Part shown: in pieces, positions 1 through 12,345 of the stretch
Position numbering within the stretch: the stretch's first letter is position 1
How the letters are laid out: the number at the start of each line of letters is the position of its first letter
NCBI GenBank assembly: GCA_012295275.1
Contig: CM022679.1
Coordinates: 10,141,169-10,172,168, forward strand
Direction of reading: 5' to 3'
DNA from: Chrysomallon squamiferum
Taxonomy: Eukaryota > Mollusca > Gastropoda > Neomphalida > Peltospiridae
DNA: 31,000 nt
Notes under the pieces: generated by a model
What the model was told of the DNA's origin: nothing
What the model saw: the letters and a program-made list of their open reading frames with translations, nothing else
Databases searched by the model: none
Made by a program: the position numbers and the translations under genes

Positions 1-140
1 TCAGTCAACAACATGATATTATACTGTATGTATACTAGAGGTATATTTTATATATATATATATATATGCAGTATAAACTAGAGGCTATATATAGAAGCAT
101 ATTAAAAACGTATTATAATTTATACATATACAGTAGAAGC

Positions 141-165
141 TGTGTGTGTGTGTGTGTGTGTGTGT
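141..165. repeat. (GT)n microsatellite
   Basis: Twelve GT units. A second run of about 14 units lies at 703-730. Confidence 0.95.
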
Positions 166-1259
166 ATTTAAAAGTACTTTAAACCAAAGATTATATAGAG
201 AGAAATAAATTACAAAAGCAGTGTAAAATTAAGGTTGTATAAAGATGTATAAAACATGACTTACTATTATATATAAAAGATATAAACTGAAGCTTTTACA
301 CAGAACTGCAGCAACAAACAGGTAATAACTTAATGCGTATTTGACTAACAGCATGAAGACTGTAAGGACAACAGTGAAAACAATCGTGGACAAGCACTAC
401 CCACGAACAAAGAAGAAAACTCTGATCAGTCACGCACATAACACATAAATGATAGATGATACTGCAGTTAGCTTACTCACTGTGGATGTTTTAAACCAAG
501 TAACACACCAACATGGCATATTTTTCAGTATGTAATATACTGTAAAAATTTATCAGTTTAAATACAATTTGAAGAGATAATTAAAGTAAAACAAAGAAGA
601 AAATAAAATGCATATTAAAAACAAGTGAAGTTAAATGATATTTAATATTTAAAGGTTATTATTAGATGTTAGGTTGTGTGCCTGTGTATAAATATATATA
701 TCTGTGTGTGTGTGTGTGTGTGTGTGTGTGGATATGGTTTGTTTCTGGTTTTGTTTTTTAGTAAAGGTAGCAAAATAGAGAAAGAACCTGATGATATTCC
801 ATCAGCTAACTGTTAATTAGCACATTTTTAAATACACATAGTTCAATATACAGGAAAGAAAAGTCTTTGAAAAATCAGGCATGCAACACTTGTTAGAACG
901 GCACATTGTCTAACACATGCCACTAATGAGAATGGATCTTCAGACCCATCATACATCATACCAATGTTCTTATCACAGAGCTTCAAATCACACTAGTTTA
1001 ATTCTGAATTCAAATAACAATGACTGTTGTAACAAGAAAAATAAATCAGAGTTGTGAAAGAAACAACAGACAAATACAGGACTAAATAAACAGTTAATCA
1101 TGAATTACTAAATGCATTAGGACCAGATCTGGGAACCCCTCCTCCATAAAAAACCCCAAGGCAACCCTGAAACCAAAATAACAGGTTTTAAATTTAAATG
1201 TTAAATGAGTGACTTTTGATCTGTCAGTTCTAATAATAATACAAAATATATGGATACAA

Positions 1260-1260
<1 letters not shown>

Positions 1261-1344
<84 letters not shown>

Positions 1345-1345
1345 G
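1261..1345. repeat. (GA)n microsatellite
   Basis: About 40 uninterrupted GA units run through this stretch, forming a purine mirror-repeat tract able to form triplex DNA. The low-complexity minus-strand frame across it is not a gene. Confidence 0.95.
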
Positions 1346-1634
1346 AGACAAAAACAGAGTCATTGAGAGAGTGAGAGAGTTATAGATACGAATGTATGTA
1401 AATACACCTGCTTACAGTCAATAATATAAGATAAAGACAAAGAATTTTTACTAAATACAGGAGAATGTCATATGTAAGTCACATTTCTTTTGTACCTAGA
1501 TTCAAATTAAAACTTCGGAATGCTTAAGAACCATGTAAGATTATTCTACCATCTTTGTATCATCAAATTATATACTGTTTATTATCTGGGACTTATAAAT
1601 ATAATTTAAATACATAAATACATAGTAGTAATAA

Positions 1635-1635
<1 letters not shown>

Positions 1636-1665
<30 letters not shown>

Positions 1666-1705
1666 AAGAAGAAGAAAGAAGAAGGAGAAGAAGAAGAAGA
1701 AGAAA
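1636..1705. repeat. (GAA)n microsatellite
   Basis: About 22 GAA units with two small interruptions. It is a purine-only strand. Confidence 0.95.
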
Positions 1706-2240
1706 AATATTTGTAAACACACATATATAAACCCCATATAAAATAGAATAAATTTATGCTTACGTTTAATTCTTTAGTTACTTAATATTAAATATATATT
1801 TAAAAAAATAAAATAAAATAAAAATATAAATAAAATGTGCAAAAAATATTTAATCATTTCACAAATACCCAATAGACAAATATTTTCTTTTTCACATATT
1901 TTTCAATTTTGACAAATATCTGATAGCTAAACATATTTTATTTTTTTATTTATTTACATTTTGTTTAAATGTTCGTAGATTATAATTATTAGTTAGCTCA
2001 CCTTTCATTAAGAAACAAAAACCAAAATCAAATGACAGCAGCTTGTTCATACTTTCTAGTGTTAACATGACAAGAATCTGTTTTCTGTTACGACACAGAA
2101 ATATAAAAAGTAACTGAACTGGGTGTCATAACAAATACTTTGATACCACACAAGTAGTAGATTGTTATACCTGCCATATAAATGGGAAATAAATAATAAT
2201 AAAAAAATAATAATAATAACCTTTAAATAACATAGTACCA

Positions 2241-2277
<37 letters not shown>

Positions 2278-3815
2278 TTATTTTTTAAAATATTTTTTCA
2301 CTTATGAAGCTATTTTTTTGCATGTAATTTTCATGTGCATTATATTTGAAATACATTTTTGTAAAGATGACATATCTAATACTCAGCAGGGACAAAAAAA
2401 TGTGAGCACCTTTTTTCTTTTTTCAAGACCTAAATTTCAATTTAACACAGACAGCTTCAAAAGGCATAGCAAATGAAAATTCTGAATTCATTCCTTCTGA
2501 GGAAAAGGGAATAAAAATAAAAATAATGTAAACAGAATCCTGTCATAATGAATGATAACTTAATATGAATATAAACAATTCCACATGATGTTTGTATGTA
2601 TAATTTGATAAAGACAGATTGCTAATAGGAAAGAAAAACAGATGGACAGAGATAAACAGATGGGGAGAGAGATGAAGACAGTGAAAAGGGGAGAGATACA
2701 GAGAAAGAGAGAGAGAGAGAGAGAACAACAAAGAGGAGGAGGCAGAGAGAAATAAAGAGAAATAAAGAGAATAGATTATCAAGTGAAGATTTCAATCCAA
2801 GCATGTGAAGAAAACTGGTTCAAGAAACAGGATAACACATACCACAGATTTTCATATAAACACCTGTATATTAAATATGAAAATACTATGTTGATGATAA
2901 TAATAATAATAATATTAGTTTAGTATTGATTTTAAATCTGTCAGAATTTGGTAATTATTTATTAACTACTCGACAACCATCACTGAAAAAAAAAAAAAAA
3001 AAAAAAAATCATCAAATCTTTCAAACTGATGTACATTCTAGACTGACTGTTCTATACGAACTCAAAACCATGAAACCACAGTTTAAATACAAGCTATCAT
3101 CAACAGTTTTTTTTTTTATAACGAACAAAAAACAAAATGACAGTTTCATAACAAGCCAATATTTATCTGTCTCTCAATGTGGAGGACTGTAGTTATCTGA
3201 TAATAAACTTTATTTTTAAAGCTCAACGTGATCTTTAATATATGCAGACATTTATCCTGTGGTGTGTAATATACATGTCATATGGTACACTTGACATAAA
3301 TATTTACAAGTGAAAAAATAAATACAGTTAAAGGACTTCTGAGTACATATGATACAGGACCTCAAGTTCTGGCAGATATTAAAAATATCTGAATTTTTTT
3401 TTTTTTTTTTTTTTTTTAATCATGTTTGTAGAATATGGTTTCAAAAATCAGATGTCCCAGAACATTTTGTAATACTGCTTTTAAAAATATTGTTTGTATA
3501 TATATATATATATATATATGGTGTAAACTTGTATTGTTTGAACACATTTTCAAATAACATTCAACTATTTCACTCTGTCTCAACTGAGTCACCATTTATT
3601 TTTACAACCTGTTTGACATATTTATATATGTATTTTATTATTGTTCAATATTTTTTCATTTTTATTGATTTTTTTTTAAATATAAAAGGCATTTTAGTAT
3701 ATTACTGTCATAAAGTGATAAACAAAAGAAATTTTAACATCAGAATTTATTTTAATATAAAGAATGATTAGCATACCATCTTTTTTTAAAGTTGACAAAG
3801 CTTAGGAAATGTACT

Positions 3816-3838
3816 GGTCAAGAGCCAGAAGGTCTTAA

Positions 3839-3903
<65 letters not shown>

Positions 3904-3942
3904 CATATGCTATATGCACTTAAGACCTTCTGGATCTTGACC
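3816..3942. repeat. Foldback element: 31-bp inverted arms around (TA)n
   Basis: The left arm starts GGTCAAGAGCCAGAAGGTCT at 3816. The right arm ends at 3942 and, read on the other strand, starts GGTCAAGATCCAGAAGGTCT. The arms match over about 31 bases with one mismatch and enclose a (TA)n tract of about 60 bp and a short GCATATGC palindrome. The whole unit could fold into one long hairpin. It resembles a small MITE or foldback element whose TA-rich centre expanded. No coding capacity. Confidence 0.75.
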
Positions 3943-4248
3943 CTTTTGGTGTGACTGGGATTTATTATCTGTTAGCAGTAAAAAAATGTTTTATGTGCAC
4001 CTTCCCATAAATAGGAAAGCAAACACAGTTGCCTCTGATAAATTTATTTGGGAGGACTAGTTGGAATGGGAAACAGAATAAGATCATCTTGATTACAAAA
4101 ATATCAGTCACAGTTCAAGATATTAAAAAACTCAGTCATAGTAAAAAATGTTTAGACATGATTCAAGATAATGAGAAACATGATTCAATGTATTTTGTAA
4201 ACATGATACATCAGTTGTGTTTCAAAATTTACCACTTACATGATGAAA

Positions 4249-4580
4249 TCATGATTCAAAATATCCCAAAAATATGACAATCATGATTAAAAATATACCA
4301 AAAATATGACAATTATGGTTCAAAATGTACCAAAAATATGACAATTATAATTCAAAATATACCACAAATATGACAATCCTGATTCAAAATATATAAAAAA
4401 AAGTATGACAATCATGGTTCAAAATATGCCAAAAATATGCCAACAATGATTCAAAATATACCAAAAGTATGACAATCATGATTCAAAATATACCAAACAC
4501 ATGACCATCAGGATTCAAAATAAACCAAATACAAGACAATCATGATTCAAAATAAACCAAATACAAGTCATAATTCAAAT
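4249..4580. repeat. 32-bp minisatellite, about 10 copies
   Basis: The unit is close to ATGATTCAAAATATACCAAA followed by AATATGACAATC. Several units are exactly 32 bp; others have small indels and many substitutions. Weaker TTCAA-containing copies extend left to about 4100. The array lies on the far side of exon F, in the presumed downstream intron. Confidence 0.85.
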
Positions 4581-4746
4581 TACTGGGGGAAAAAAAAAAA
4601 AAAAAAAAATGGCAAAAATTCTAAAAACGTGATATCCTCATTATCCTTGAACAATATTTAGATATAAAAAAAAAAAAAAAAACCCTGAAAAAAACATACC
4701 TAGAAATTATTACATTTTTAAAAAAAAATTTTAACCTTCAAAAATT

Positions 4747-4883
4747 TTAATACAGTTGTTGGAGGAGGCGAGACAGAAGACAGGTGACGACTGATGATTC
4801 AGTAGCTTCAGGTGGAGAAAAAAAGCTGCACAGCATGCTGGTCCCATCTGTCATCGTCTCATCAACTGGGACTGAATTATTCT
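4747..4883 (-). CDS. Candidate alternative terminal exon
   Basis: This GC-richer block lies downstream of exon F on the minus strand. After TTGCAG at 4886-4884, AG completes a Glu codon with the G left by exon F. Then 44 residues run open, starting NNSVPVDETMTDGTSMLCSF and ending SRLLQQLY, to a TAA at 4749-4747. The stop lies within ATTAAA, a known variant poly(A) signal. The reading would give an ankyrin-only truncated Caskin. Against it, the region before the AG is poor in pyrimidines, and no homology is recognised. The block as a whole (about 4750-5100) could instead be an old transposon fragment. Confidence 0.15.
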
Positions 4884-5357
4884 CTGCAAGGCAACAATAC
4901 CCCCAGTCACTGGAGCACTGGCAGGCTTCTTTCCACCCGAGAAGCCTGCACAACACTCGGTTTGTTCGCAGAGCTATAAAAGAGATTAAGAGCTCAGAGC
5001 CTACCCTGTGAGCAAACACACATGGGACAAACGTCCTCGTTATGCAAGGCAAAGTTGCATAAAATGACTGGGACAAAGACGGCAGTGTGTGTGCAGTGGG
5101 TTTTTAAAATGAAGAAGAAGAAAGAATGAAAGAAAGAAAGAAAAAAAAAAAATTAGTCTTATAATGACGCGATTTGAAAAAAAATGTAAAAATTTTTTTT
5201 TTTTTTTTTTTTTTTGGTTAAGGAGAAAAATATTTTTAAAAACTAAATAATTTTTTTATTTTTATTTTTATTTTTATTGTTCCTGTTCTTATAACAAAAC
5301 AAAGAACACAGAACTGCTGAAAGTTTCGTAAGATGGTTGACCCAAGGTGATCCTGAC

Positions 5358-5411
5358 CTTGTTCGACCTGCGACCTCACGACCTCAGACAAATGCCTCAA
5401 ATCTTCTGGTA
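5358..5411 (-). CDS. Candidate 18-codon cassette exon after the ankyrin block
   Basis: A minus-strand acceptor with a fair pyrimidine tract (CCTTTTCAG, just above 5411) is followed by 54 nt. Joined in the phase left by exon F, they encode VPEDLRHLSEVVRSQVEQ. They end at CAAG|GTCAGG, again in phase 1. The length divisible by three and equal phases fit a skippable cassette. The peptide looks like a charged amphipathic helix. The stretch has several CpGs in an AT-rich background. It does not match the conserved Caskin linker (EASAALQVRATKDY), and the donor is weak, so this stays a candidate. Confidence 0.25.
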
Positions 5412-5910
5412 CTGAAAAGGTTGTGTTTTTACCACCAGCGGAGGTTTGTGTTTGTTAGTGAGTTATTTATCCAAACCACACAATGGCTTTTCTGATGCTC
5501 AGGTGAAGTGAAAAAACCAACAACAATAACATAATAATATCAGCTCATTATTTCTGATAACCATTTGTCAACAATTTTTTTTTTTTTTTCTCTTCAAGAT
5601 TTTTAAGGTGTTCTGTGCAGAGTGTTAAAGAAAGGGAACAAAATATCTTGAAGTGGAAAGTGAATGATGTATAATGTTGATAAATTATCAGGTTCAATAT
5701 CTGAAGATATCAGGTATTCTGAAGTAGTAAATTTATCTTTCAAACACACGATGATTCAAATTGAAATCGGTATAAAATAAAAAAATTAAAAAATAACAAT
5801 AAAATAAAATAATAATAAATATTGAAAAGACAATTAATGTCTAACAATAAATATTATTAAAAAAAATAAACAAAAAACAGTTGGTAGCAGTAGAAGTAGC
5901 TGTAGCATCT

Positions 5911-5933
5911 GCAGTAGTAGTAGTAGTAATAAC

Positions 5934-5990
<57 letters not shown>

Positions 5991-5992
5991 CA
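5911..5992. repeat. (AGT)n then (AAT)n microsatellite
   Basis: AGTAGTAGT passes into about 20 uninterrupted AAT units. It lies some 170 bp below the exon F donor. Confidence 0.95.
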
Positions 5993-6158
5993 TAATATTA
6001 AAACATTTTTTTTTTTTAAATATAAAAAAATAAACCCAACAGATACATAACAACAACCACAACAATAAAAATCTTTATAAAAAAAATTCCTCTAACAATA
6101 AAAACAAAAACAAACTAAATTAACACATAATCATCACAACATTTTTTTATCAACTTAC

Positions 6159-6267
6159 CTTTTAAAATATGCTTCAGTTCTTTGGCCGCCTTGTTGGACG
6201 TGAACTTGTTCACAATGTCCAGCGCTGTCTGGTCGTAAGAGTTTGGCTTGTTTACATCAATGCCACA
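6159..6267 (-). CDS. CASKIN: Caskin exon F: end of ankyrin block and helical cap
   Basis: These 36 codons plus one base read CGIDVNKPNSYDQTALDIVN, then KFTSNKAAKELKHILK. They match Caskin [20 protein letters not shown] and FTTSQASREIKQLLR, the end of the ankyrin block just before the linker to the SH3 domain. The acceptor is GCTTTCAG and the donor GTAAGT; phase in is 0 and phase out is 1. The exon is markedly GC-rich compared with its surroundings. The following conserved exon (linker and SH3) is not recognisable left of here down to position 1. The real downstream intron is therefore probably longer than 6 kb, unless the weak candidates at 5358-5411 or 4747-4883 are used. Confidence 0.93.
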
Positions 6268-6536
6268 CTGAAAGCAGAGAAGAGTTATCACAGAACTGGC
6301 ACCACATGTTTACAATGAGACGTTTACAATGAGACGACGTTTACGAAACAAGAACGTTTACGCTCACCACTGACTGCACCCAGTGATTCGCTAGCTAGTG
6401 TGTGTCTGTCTGTCTGCCTGCCTGCCTACCCACTTTGCCCAGCTGATCTGCACAGTAGTGGATCAGAATGCAGATACATGTACACAACTGTGTGTGTGAA
6501 TAGTGAGTGCAGGCTTTGGTAATCTTATTACACAGA

Positions 6537-6569
<33 letters not shown>

Positions 6570-7275
6570 GGTTATAACAGATTACTAAAGATGGATAATT
6601 TTTTTTAAATTGTCAATAATAGTCTGTAGAAAATAATTATTTTTAAAATTATTTATAACAGATTTTTTTTTTTTTTTTTTTTTTATTTATATATAATAGT
6701 TGATTGATAATATTTATTTTATTTATTTTAAATAATAGTCGATATAATATATAATTATTGTTTAAATTAAAATAATGGTTAATAATATATCTTTTAAAAT
6801 TATGTATAATAAGCCTGTTTGTTCTGAATTCATAAAAACTGTGATAATGTTTGTTTATTTTAAAGAAAGAAAATATTTTAATTCATAAATATTTATTAAA
6901 ATTATCGCTGAACTTCATGACTGAAAAAAGTTAAAACGAAATAAAACAACAGAACAAAGTCTATTATTATTAGATGGGGAAAAAACTGTGTGAGTGTTTG
7001 TACTGTGTGTACTTATTTCAATATGCTTTTTAATTAATTTATTATTAGATTAACTCTATAAAACTCATTGACATCACATTAATTTTAAATTAAAAAAAAA
7101 AAAAAAAAATTAATGTAAATTTTTCTTTATTATAAAGAAGATTTTTTTTTTTGGGGGTCATATATGTAATATTTCTTCCTTTCCTCTGCTTTTCTTGGTT
7201 TATCTTTTATTTCTTGTTCTCATTATTTACATTTCTTTCATTCTCTCTTTCAGACACACACACATAAACATACAC

Positions 7276-7352
7276 ATGTGTATGTATGTATGTATGTATG
7301 TATGTGTGTGCATGTATGTATGTATATGTGTATGCATGTATATGTATATATG
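7276..7352. repeat. (GTAT)n and related microsatellite
   Basis: GTAT, GTGT and GCAT tetramers alternate over about 75 bp, with short CA runs on both sides. Confidence 0.9.
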
Positions 7353-7869
7353 TATAGACACACACAAACACTTAAAAGGTAATTATTAATATTCAGATCT
7401 ATTGACATTTGTTACCCAATGTGGTTAACTAACAAAAACAGCAACGATTTTAACTGATCTTTACATATTAATTACTCTGCATTTCATGTCACTTTATTTT
7501 CTTTTCTCCTTCTGTATCAAGATTTCTTCCTTTCACCACCTATCACAAAATGCGTCTTCACATTATCTGTGCACAGCCAATTTGCATTTTATGGTTTATT
7601 TATCTACCAGCAAAAACCTTACTGCACTAAATATGCAAACTTCTTATATCAACAACTGCATTGTAAAACTCACCAATGTTGATATAAGAATTTACTCTGG
7701 TAATAAATCTTATAAATAATACACTTTCTATCATCTGTACATAAACAAAAAAGCCCCTTTGACCTAGAGAAAATTAACAAGCTTAATTTGTATGACAGAC
7801 ACATAGCCAAAATATGCTAGGAAGTGAATGAAATAATTAGATACCCATATCGAATGACAGAGAATGCAA

Positions 7870-8410
7870 GGGTAACATGGTAACAGTATATCTGCATTGT
7901 TATGTAAGCAGTCTGTAGTTGAAAGTCCAGTTTTAACACTTCGTTGGTAACATTTTATCTGTGTTATGTCAGCATTCTACAAGTTTTAACAAGTTATTGG
8001 TGATATATGTCCTGAACTTTCTGTTTACTGCAGTTTTAAACTATGACGTTGGTAATATATTTGTATTATGAATCATTCTATATTCATTATACAAATTTTA
8101 ACATGTTATTGGTAATATGTTATCCAAACTTACTGTTTACTAGTTTTAAATATATGGAGATATGGAGATAGTAATATATTTATATTATGAATGCATTCTA
8201 TATTCATTATACAAGTTTTAACACATAACTGGTAAAATATTATTAAAATTTTCTCCATTTACTACAGTGGTTTTAATATACAGGGTTGGTAACATATTTG
8301 TATTATTAACATGTTCTGTATCACTCATGCAAATTTTAATAGGTTATTGGTAATATATTACCTAAACTTTATTAATACATAGGGTTGGTCACATGTCTGG
8401 ATTATCTAAA
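7870..8410. repeat. Degenerate tandem repeat of about 100-120 bp, five copies
   Basis: The motif TTGGTAATATATTTGTATTATG recurs in diverged form near 7943, 8049, 8169, 8286 and 8384. Each is followed by a CATTCTATATTCATTATACA-like segment and TTTTAACA. The period drifts between about 98 and 120 bp. It is an old, decayed array in the 13.3-kb intron. Confidence 0.75.
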
Positions 8411-8775
8411 CTTTATCTATTATATATATTTACATTATTTTTTTTTTAAATTAATATCTCTTTTATTTAAATTTTAATTTAAATAATAATTGATAATATA
8501 TCTGCTTTCTCAAACCTTTTTCTTTTTTTTGGTGTAAACATTTGATTTACTAGTTAAATTAATTAACACTAAATAGTAAATAGGTGTGCATAAAATCTGA
8601 ATCTCCATATGTGCATACACCAATTTTTTTTTTAACAATAAAGAAAATGAAAAAAAATAAAAAATTCAGATAAATATAAAACTATTAATCTGATTAAAAC
8701 AATTAACAAGGAATGTATAAGGTTTGAAAAATTAAATTAACTACAAATTAAAATAAATGTATGAAGTTCACCTAC

Positions 8776-8856
8776 TTTAGTCATTCTCATTCGAATGTAA
8801 CTTGGTCTTCCTGCCATGGATTTAGATATGAACCAGTTGTATTTTTCATTAGACAT
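8776..8856 (-). CDS. Candidate alternative first exon (27 codons)
   Basis: On the minus strand an ATG at 8856-8854 has A at -3 and an in-frame TAA four codons upstream. It opens 27 codons beginning MSNEKYNWFISKSMAGRPSY and ends at GTAGGT, the same donor hexamer used by exon D. The exon ends in phase 0, exactly as needed to join exon F, which starts in phase 0. If used, it would give a Caskin isoform lacking five and a half ankyrin repeats but keeping the SH3, SAM and C-terminal parts. It lies in the 13.3-kb intron about 2.5 kb before exon F. I recognise no homology for the 27 residues, and a chance open frame is possible. Confidence 0.3.
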
Positions 8857-10054
8857 CTTTATAAATTAATTATATCCACAAGTTTAAAAAATTCCAAGAA
8901 AAAGATCCAGCAACACACTTATATGAATCCATTTTCGTAAAGAATTAAATTTCACTTTAAAAAACAGCACTTTTAATATTATAAAAAGGAAAAAAAAGAA
9001 AAAAAAAGAAAAAAAGAAAGGAAAGCCACTTTTGTAAAATCCAGTGAAATTATTTGTTTTCGTTTTTTTCTTAACAATTCAAAAAAACCTCACAATGTTA
9101 CGAATTCAATGAAATTTTATATGAATTTTGATTTCTTTATATTTTTCCAATACACAACTCAATTTCATAAGCAACAACAAAAAGAAACAATAGATCTCCC
9201 TTCCATGAAATTAATTGAAATTTTGAAGGTGTTTTTTTTTTTTTTTAAGGATATAGTTAAGATCCTAATAAATATTAAAGAACAAGAAAAAAAGAAACAG
9301 TTCTTTGAATTATTTGCTAATCAGCTGATACGTTTTTTGAGGAAAAGTTAACAACAAAAAACTATCTTATTATTAATTAACTCTTAAACGCAGGAACAAG
9401 AAAAAAAAAGAGGATAAAAATCCAGATTAATATTTTGGCGATTGTTTCCAAAACAGCAAAGAAAATGTAAACACAAAAAATATTCCTATAATTCCTGGTA
9501 AACATTTATATTATGATTATGTCATTCCAGCAGAACAGTACAAAATTCAACAGAAGAATCAAAATCAAAATCATCTAATCCAGAAGTATTTGTATTTCTT
9601 GATGTTTTTCCATGTTTTGTATTAAAGCAAGTTACCAGTTCAGTAAATATTCCTATAAATTCAGGCCCAGTTGAAAATTGCTGTATTTTCCTTCATCTTT
9701 TGCAATAATATAACTGAGAACTGATCCAAGAAATAGAGAGAAATTAAAAAAAAGATTTCAGTAAATCAGAAAACATTTGTAATTTTTAGTACAAGATATA
9801 AATAATATAGCAAAGAAATGATCCTCAAAAAACAAAGAAACAGAAAAATAAAAACATTTATATAAATCAGAGTATATTTGAAATTTTTAGTTATGAATTT
9901 TTAATTATTATTTTTTTTTTGCAACAGAGAGTCAAATCAAGAAACTAAAACAGAAAAAACCCCAAAACAAACAACAAACATTTCTATAAATCCTGATAAA
10001 TTTGCAATTTCAGAACTGAATCTCCACAACTTTCTGAAAACACCAAAGAACAAG

Positions 10055-10085
<31 letters not shown>

Positions 10086-10457
10086 AAGAAAGACATCCAT
10101 TCTCACAACTCCAGGAAAAGATTATTGTGTATTTTACTACTTGGGCCAACATCTAACCCAGTAAACACCAGCAAAAGAAAACAGGTGTGACTGATTATAT
10201 CAGAAATGAAGTAAACACAAACATTTCAACACGCTTTTAACCTCTGTTTTGCACAAAATGAAGGAATTCCTCAGTAAGTTGGGTAATAAAGGAAAGTCAA
10301 AAGAAACGGTTACCACCATCAATCAACAAGACTGTTGAAATAAAAAAAAAAAAAAAAAAAACAACACTTATGGAGATTAAATCGATTGTAAACATGACTT
10401 CCAAATTAGTACATTGGTTGTAACTTGCAGGTGAAAAACAACAAGCAATAATTCACA

Positions 10458-10966
10458 GAATTCTAAGGAGTAAATCCCCAAATCCAATGTAGTAAATCCC
10501 AAAATCCAAAATAGAAAATTTCAAAAACCTAGGCACTAAAATCCAAAATCAAATGTAGTAAATCCCAAAATCCAGTACAGAAAATTCCAAAATCCTAGCA
10601 GTGAATCCCAAAATCTGATATAGTGAATGCCAAAATCCAATGTAGTAAATCCTGAATCCAATATAGAAAATTCTAAAACCCAAAATCCAGAATAGTAAAT
10701 TCTAAATTGTAAGCAGTAAACTTCAGAATCCTAAGTAGCAAATACCAAAATCCAAAAGCACTAAATCCAAGAATTCTAAACAGCAGTATCATAATCCTAA
10801 GCAATAATAAACAAATCCTTAGCTTAAATCCCCAAACCTCCAAGCAGCTAATCAGAGACTCCCTAGCTGTAAATCTCAGAAAACTAAGAAATAAATCCCA
10901 GAATCCCAAGCAGTATATCCCAAAATGCTAAGCAGCAAATCCTAGAATCCTAAGTAATAAATTCTT
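10458..10966. repeat. 22-bp degenerate minisatellite, about 23 copies
   Basis: The unit resembles GTAGTAAATCCCAAAATCCT plus AA. Copies are strongly diverged, with AATCC and CCAAAATCC the most stable parts. Low-complexity open frames across it come from the repeat and are not genes. Confidence 0.8.
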
Positions 10967-12305
10967 CTCCCCCAAAATTAAAATTATTCAAAGAAAACAT
11001 GTCCAACTTATTCATCATGGAACGTAACAGGAAAACAATTACTGGGTGCTTATGAACTTGAATATTAAAAAAAAAAAAAAAAAAGCAAAATTGCTAAGAG
11101 AAATACCTAAAAAATATGCACTGACATTAAATAAAAGATCAGATCTGATAATAGCTTATGACATACAGAAACAAATATGTTATGGCGAAATGAAATTGCA
11201 TTAATACATTAAGTTCCATAGCAAGTATAAGTAGAAACAGCTCTAAAAACAATGTGTATATGTGTGTGTGTGTGTGTGTGTGATATTCCTCTCTATTTAT
11301 ACTTACAAGATATTAAAGTGCCTAACCTCCTGCCAGCCGGAAGATATAGACATCAATAGTGATGAGGATTGAGGGATTTTTTTACAGGGCGTAAATGTCA
11401 CAACAGAGATAAAACCATCAAGATAAAGTATGGGCAACCTGTTTCTTAACTGTATCATGCTCTCCTTATACTAACACGAAAAATGTAGGTTAATTTTGTT
11501 AAATAGTGAAGCACTTGTAGATTGATTCAGAGAAGACAAGAGGAATCCCATTACTTAAATTGAGCTTTCAGATGTAGAATGGGTTTTTTTTTTTTTTTTT
11601 TTTTTTTTGTAATGGAATAAATATTAATTAAAATGAGAAGTTTTCAGAATGATTGGCAGACCATTGGTGACATTATTGTTTCAGTTTGAAATTTTGAATT
11701 GTTTATAACCAAATCATACGCGTAAATAAATAAAAGATATTAATTAATTAGTTAATTAAAATAAATGAATAAATTAATGAAATTTGTAATTTTAATTGAG
11801 AGAGAAAGAAAGAGGAAGAGATTTAGAAATACTTCATCCAGAGAGAGAGATGGAAAGAAATATATCTAGAGAGAAAGAAAAAGAAAGAGAAACAGACTGA
11901 CAAACAAGAAGAACTGAATTTTGCTATTCCTATTTCAGTGTGTAAGTAATTTATAAAATAAATGTGACAACTTCGGAACAAAATTATTCCCTGTGCTATC
12001 GTTAGTTTGGTTATGAGTTTGTTAAGTGTTATAGCAAATTGTTCACAGCAACTCTCAAAATACAACAAAAGCCTTCAGTTTTACTGAGTTCATAAAAATA
12101 TACTCCCAGGAGTGAGATGAATATGAGAAATAAATGAAGAGCTTGTCAAATAAAATGACAAACACTCCAGACTACTTCATCTTGGTATCAAACATTTCAT
12201 CTTTTTATTTCAACTTAATGCAGTTAGAACATGAATTCAAATTATTGGAATTGTTCTATATGTTTTATGGCCATCATTTTAAATTGTCTCTAAACAGCAT
12301 CTTTA

Positions 12306-12345
<40 letters not shown>

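Larger units (their letters stand above)
1..3815. other. No gene seen (presumed Caskin intron)
   Basis: This AT-rich sequence holds the simple repeats listed, (ATT)n at 2251-2277, GA-rich sequence at 2640-2770, (TA)n at 3498-3520, and A or T runs at 2986-3007 and 3394-3418. I looked on the minus strand for the conserved Caskin SH3 exon and did not find it. Confidence 0.7.

Noticed and set aside
5335-5385. Cluster of GACCT motifs resembling nuclear-receptor half-sites
   Set aside because: Only one (TGACCTTG) fits an extended half-site; spacing is irregular, and the stretch is equally explained as the candidate coding cassette.
10458-10966. Minus-strand hydrophobic frame across the degenerate 22-bp array
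   Set aside because: It is composed of repeat units such as ILGF; there is no independent coding signal.
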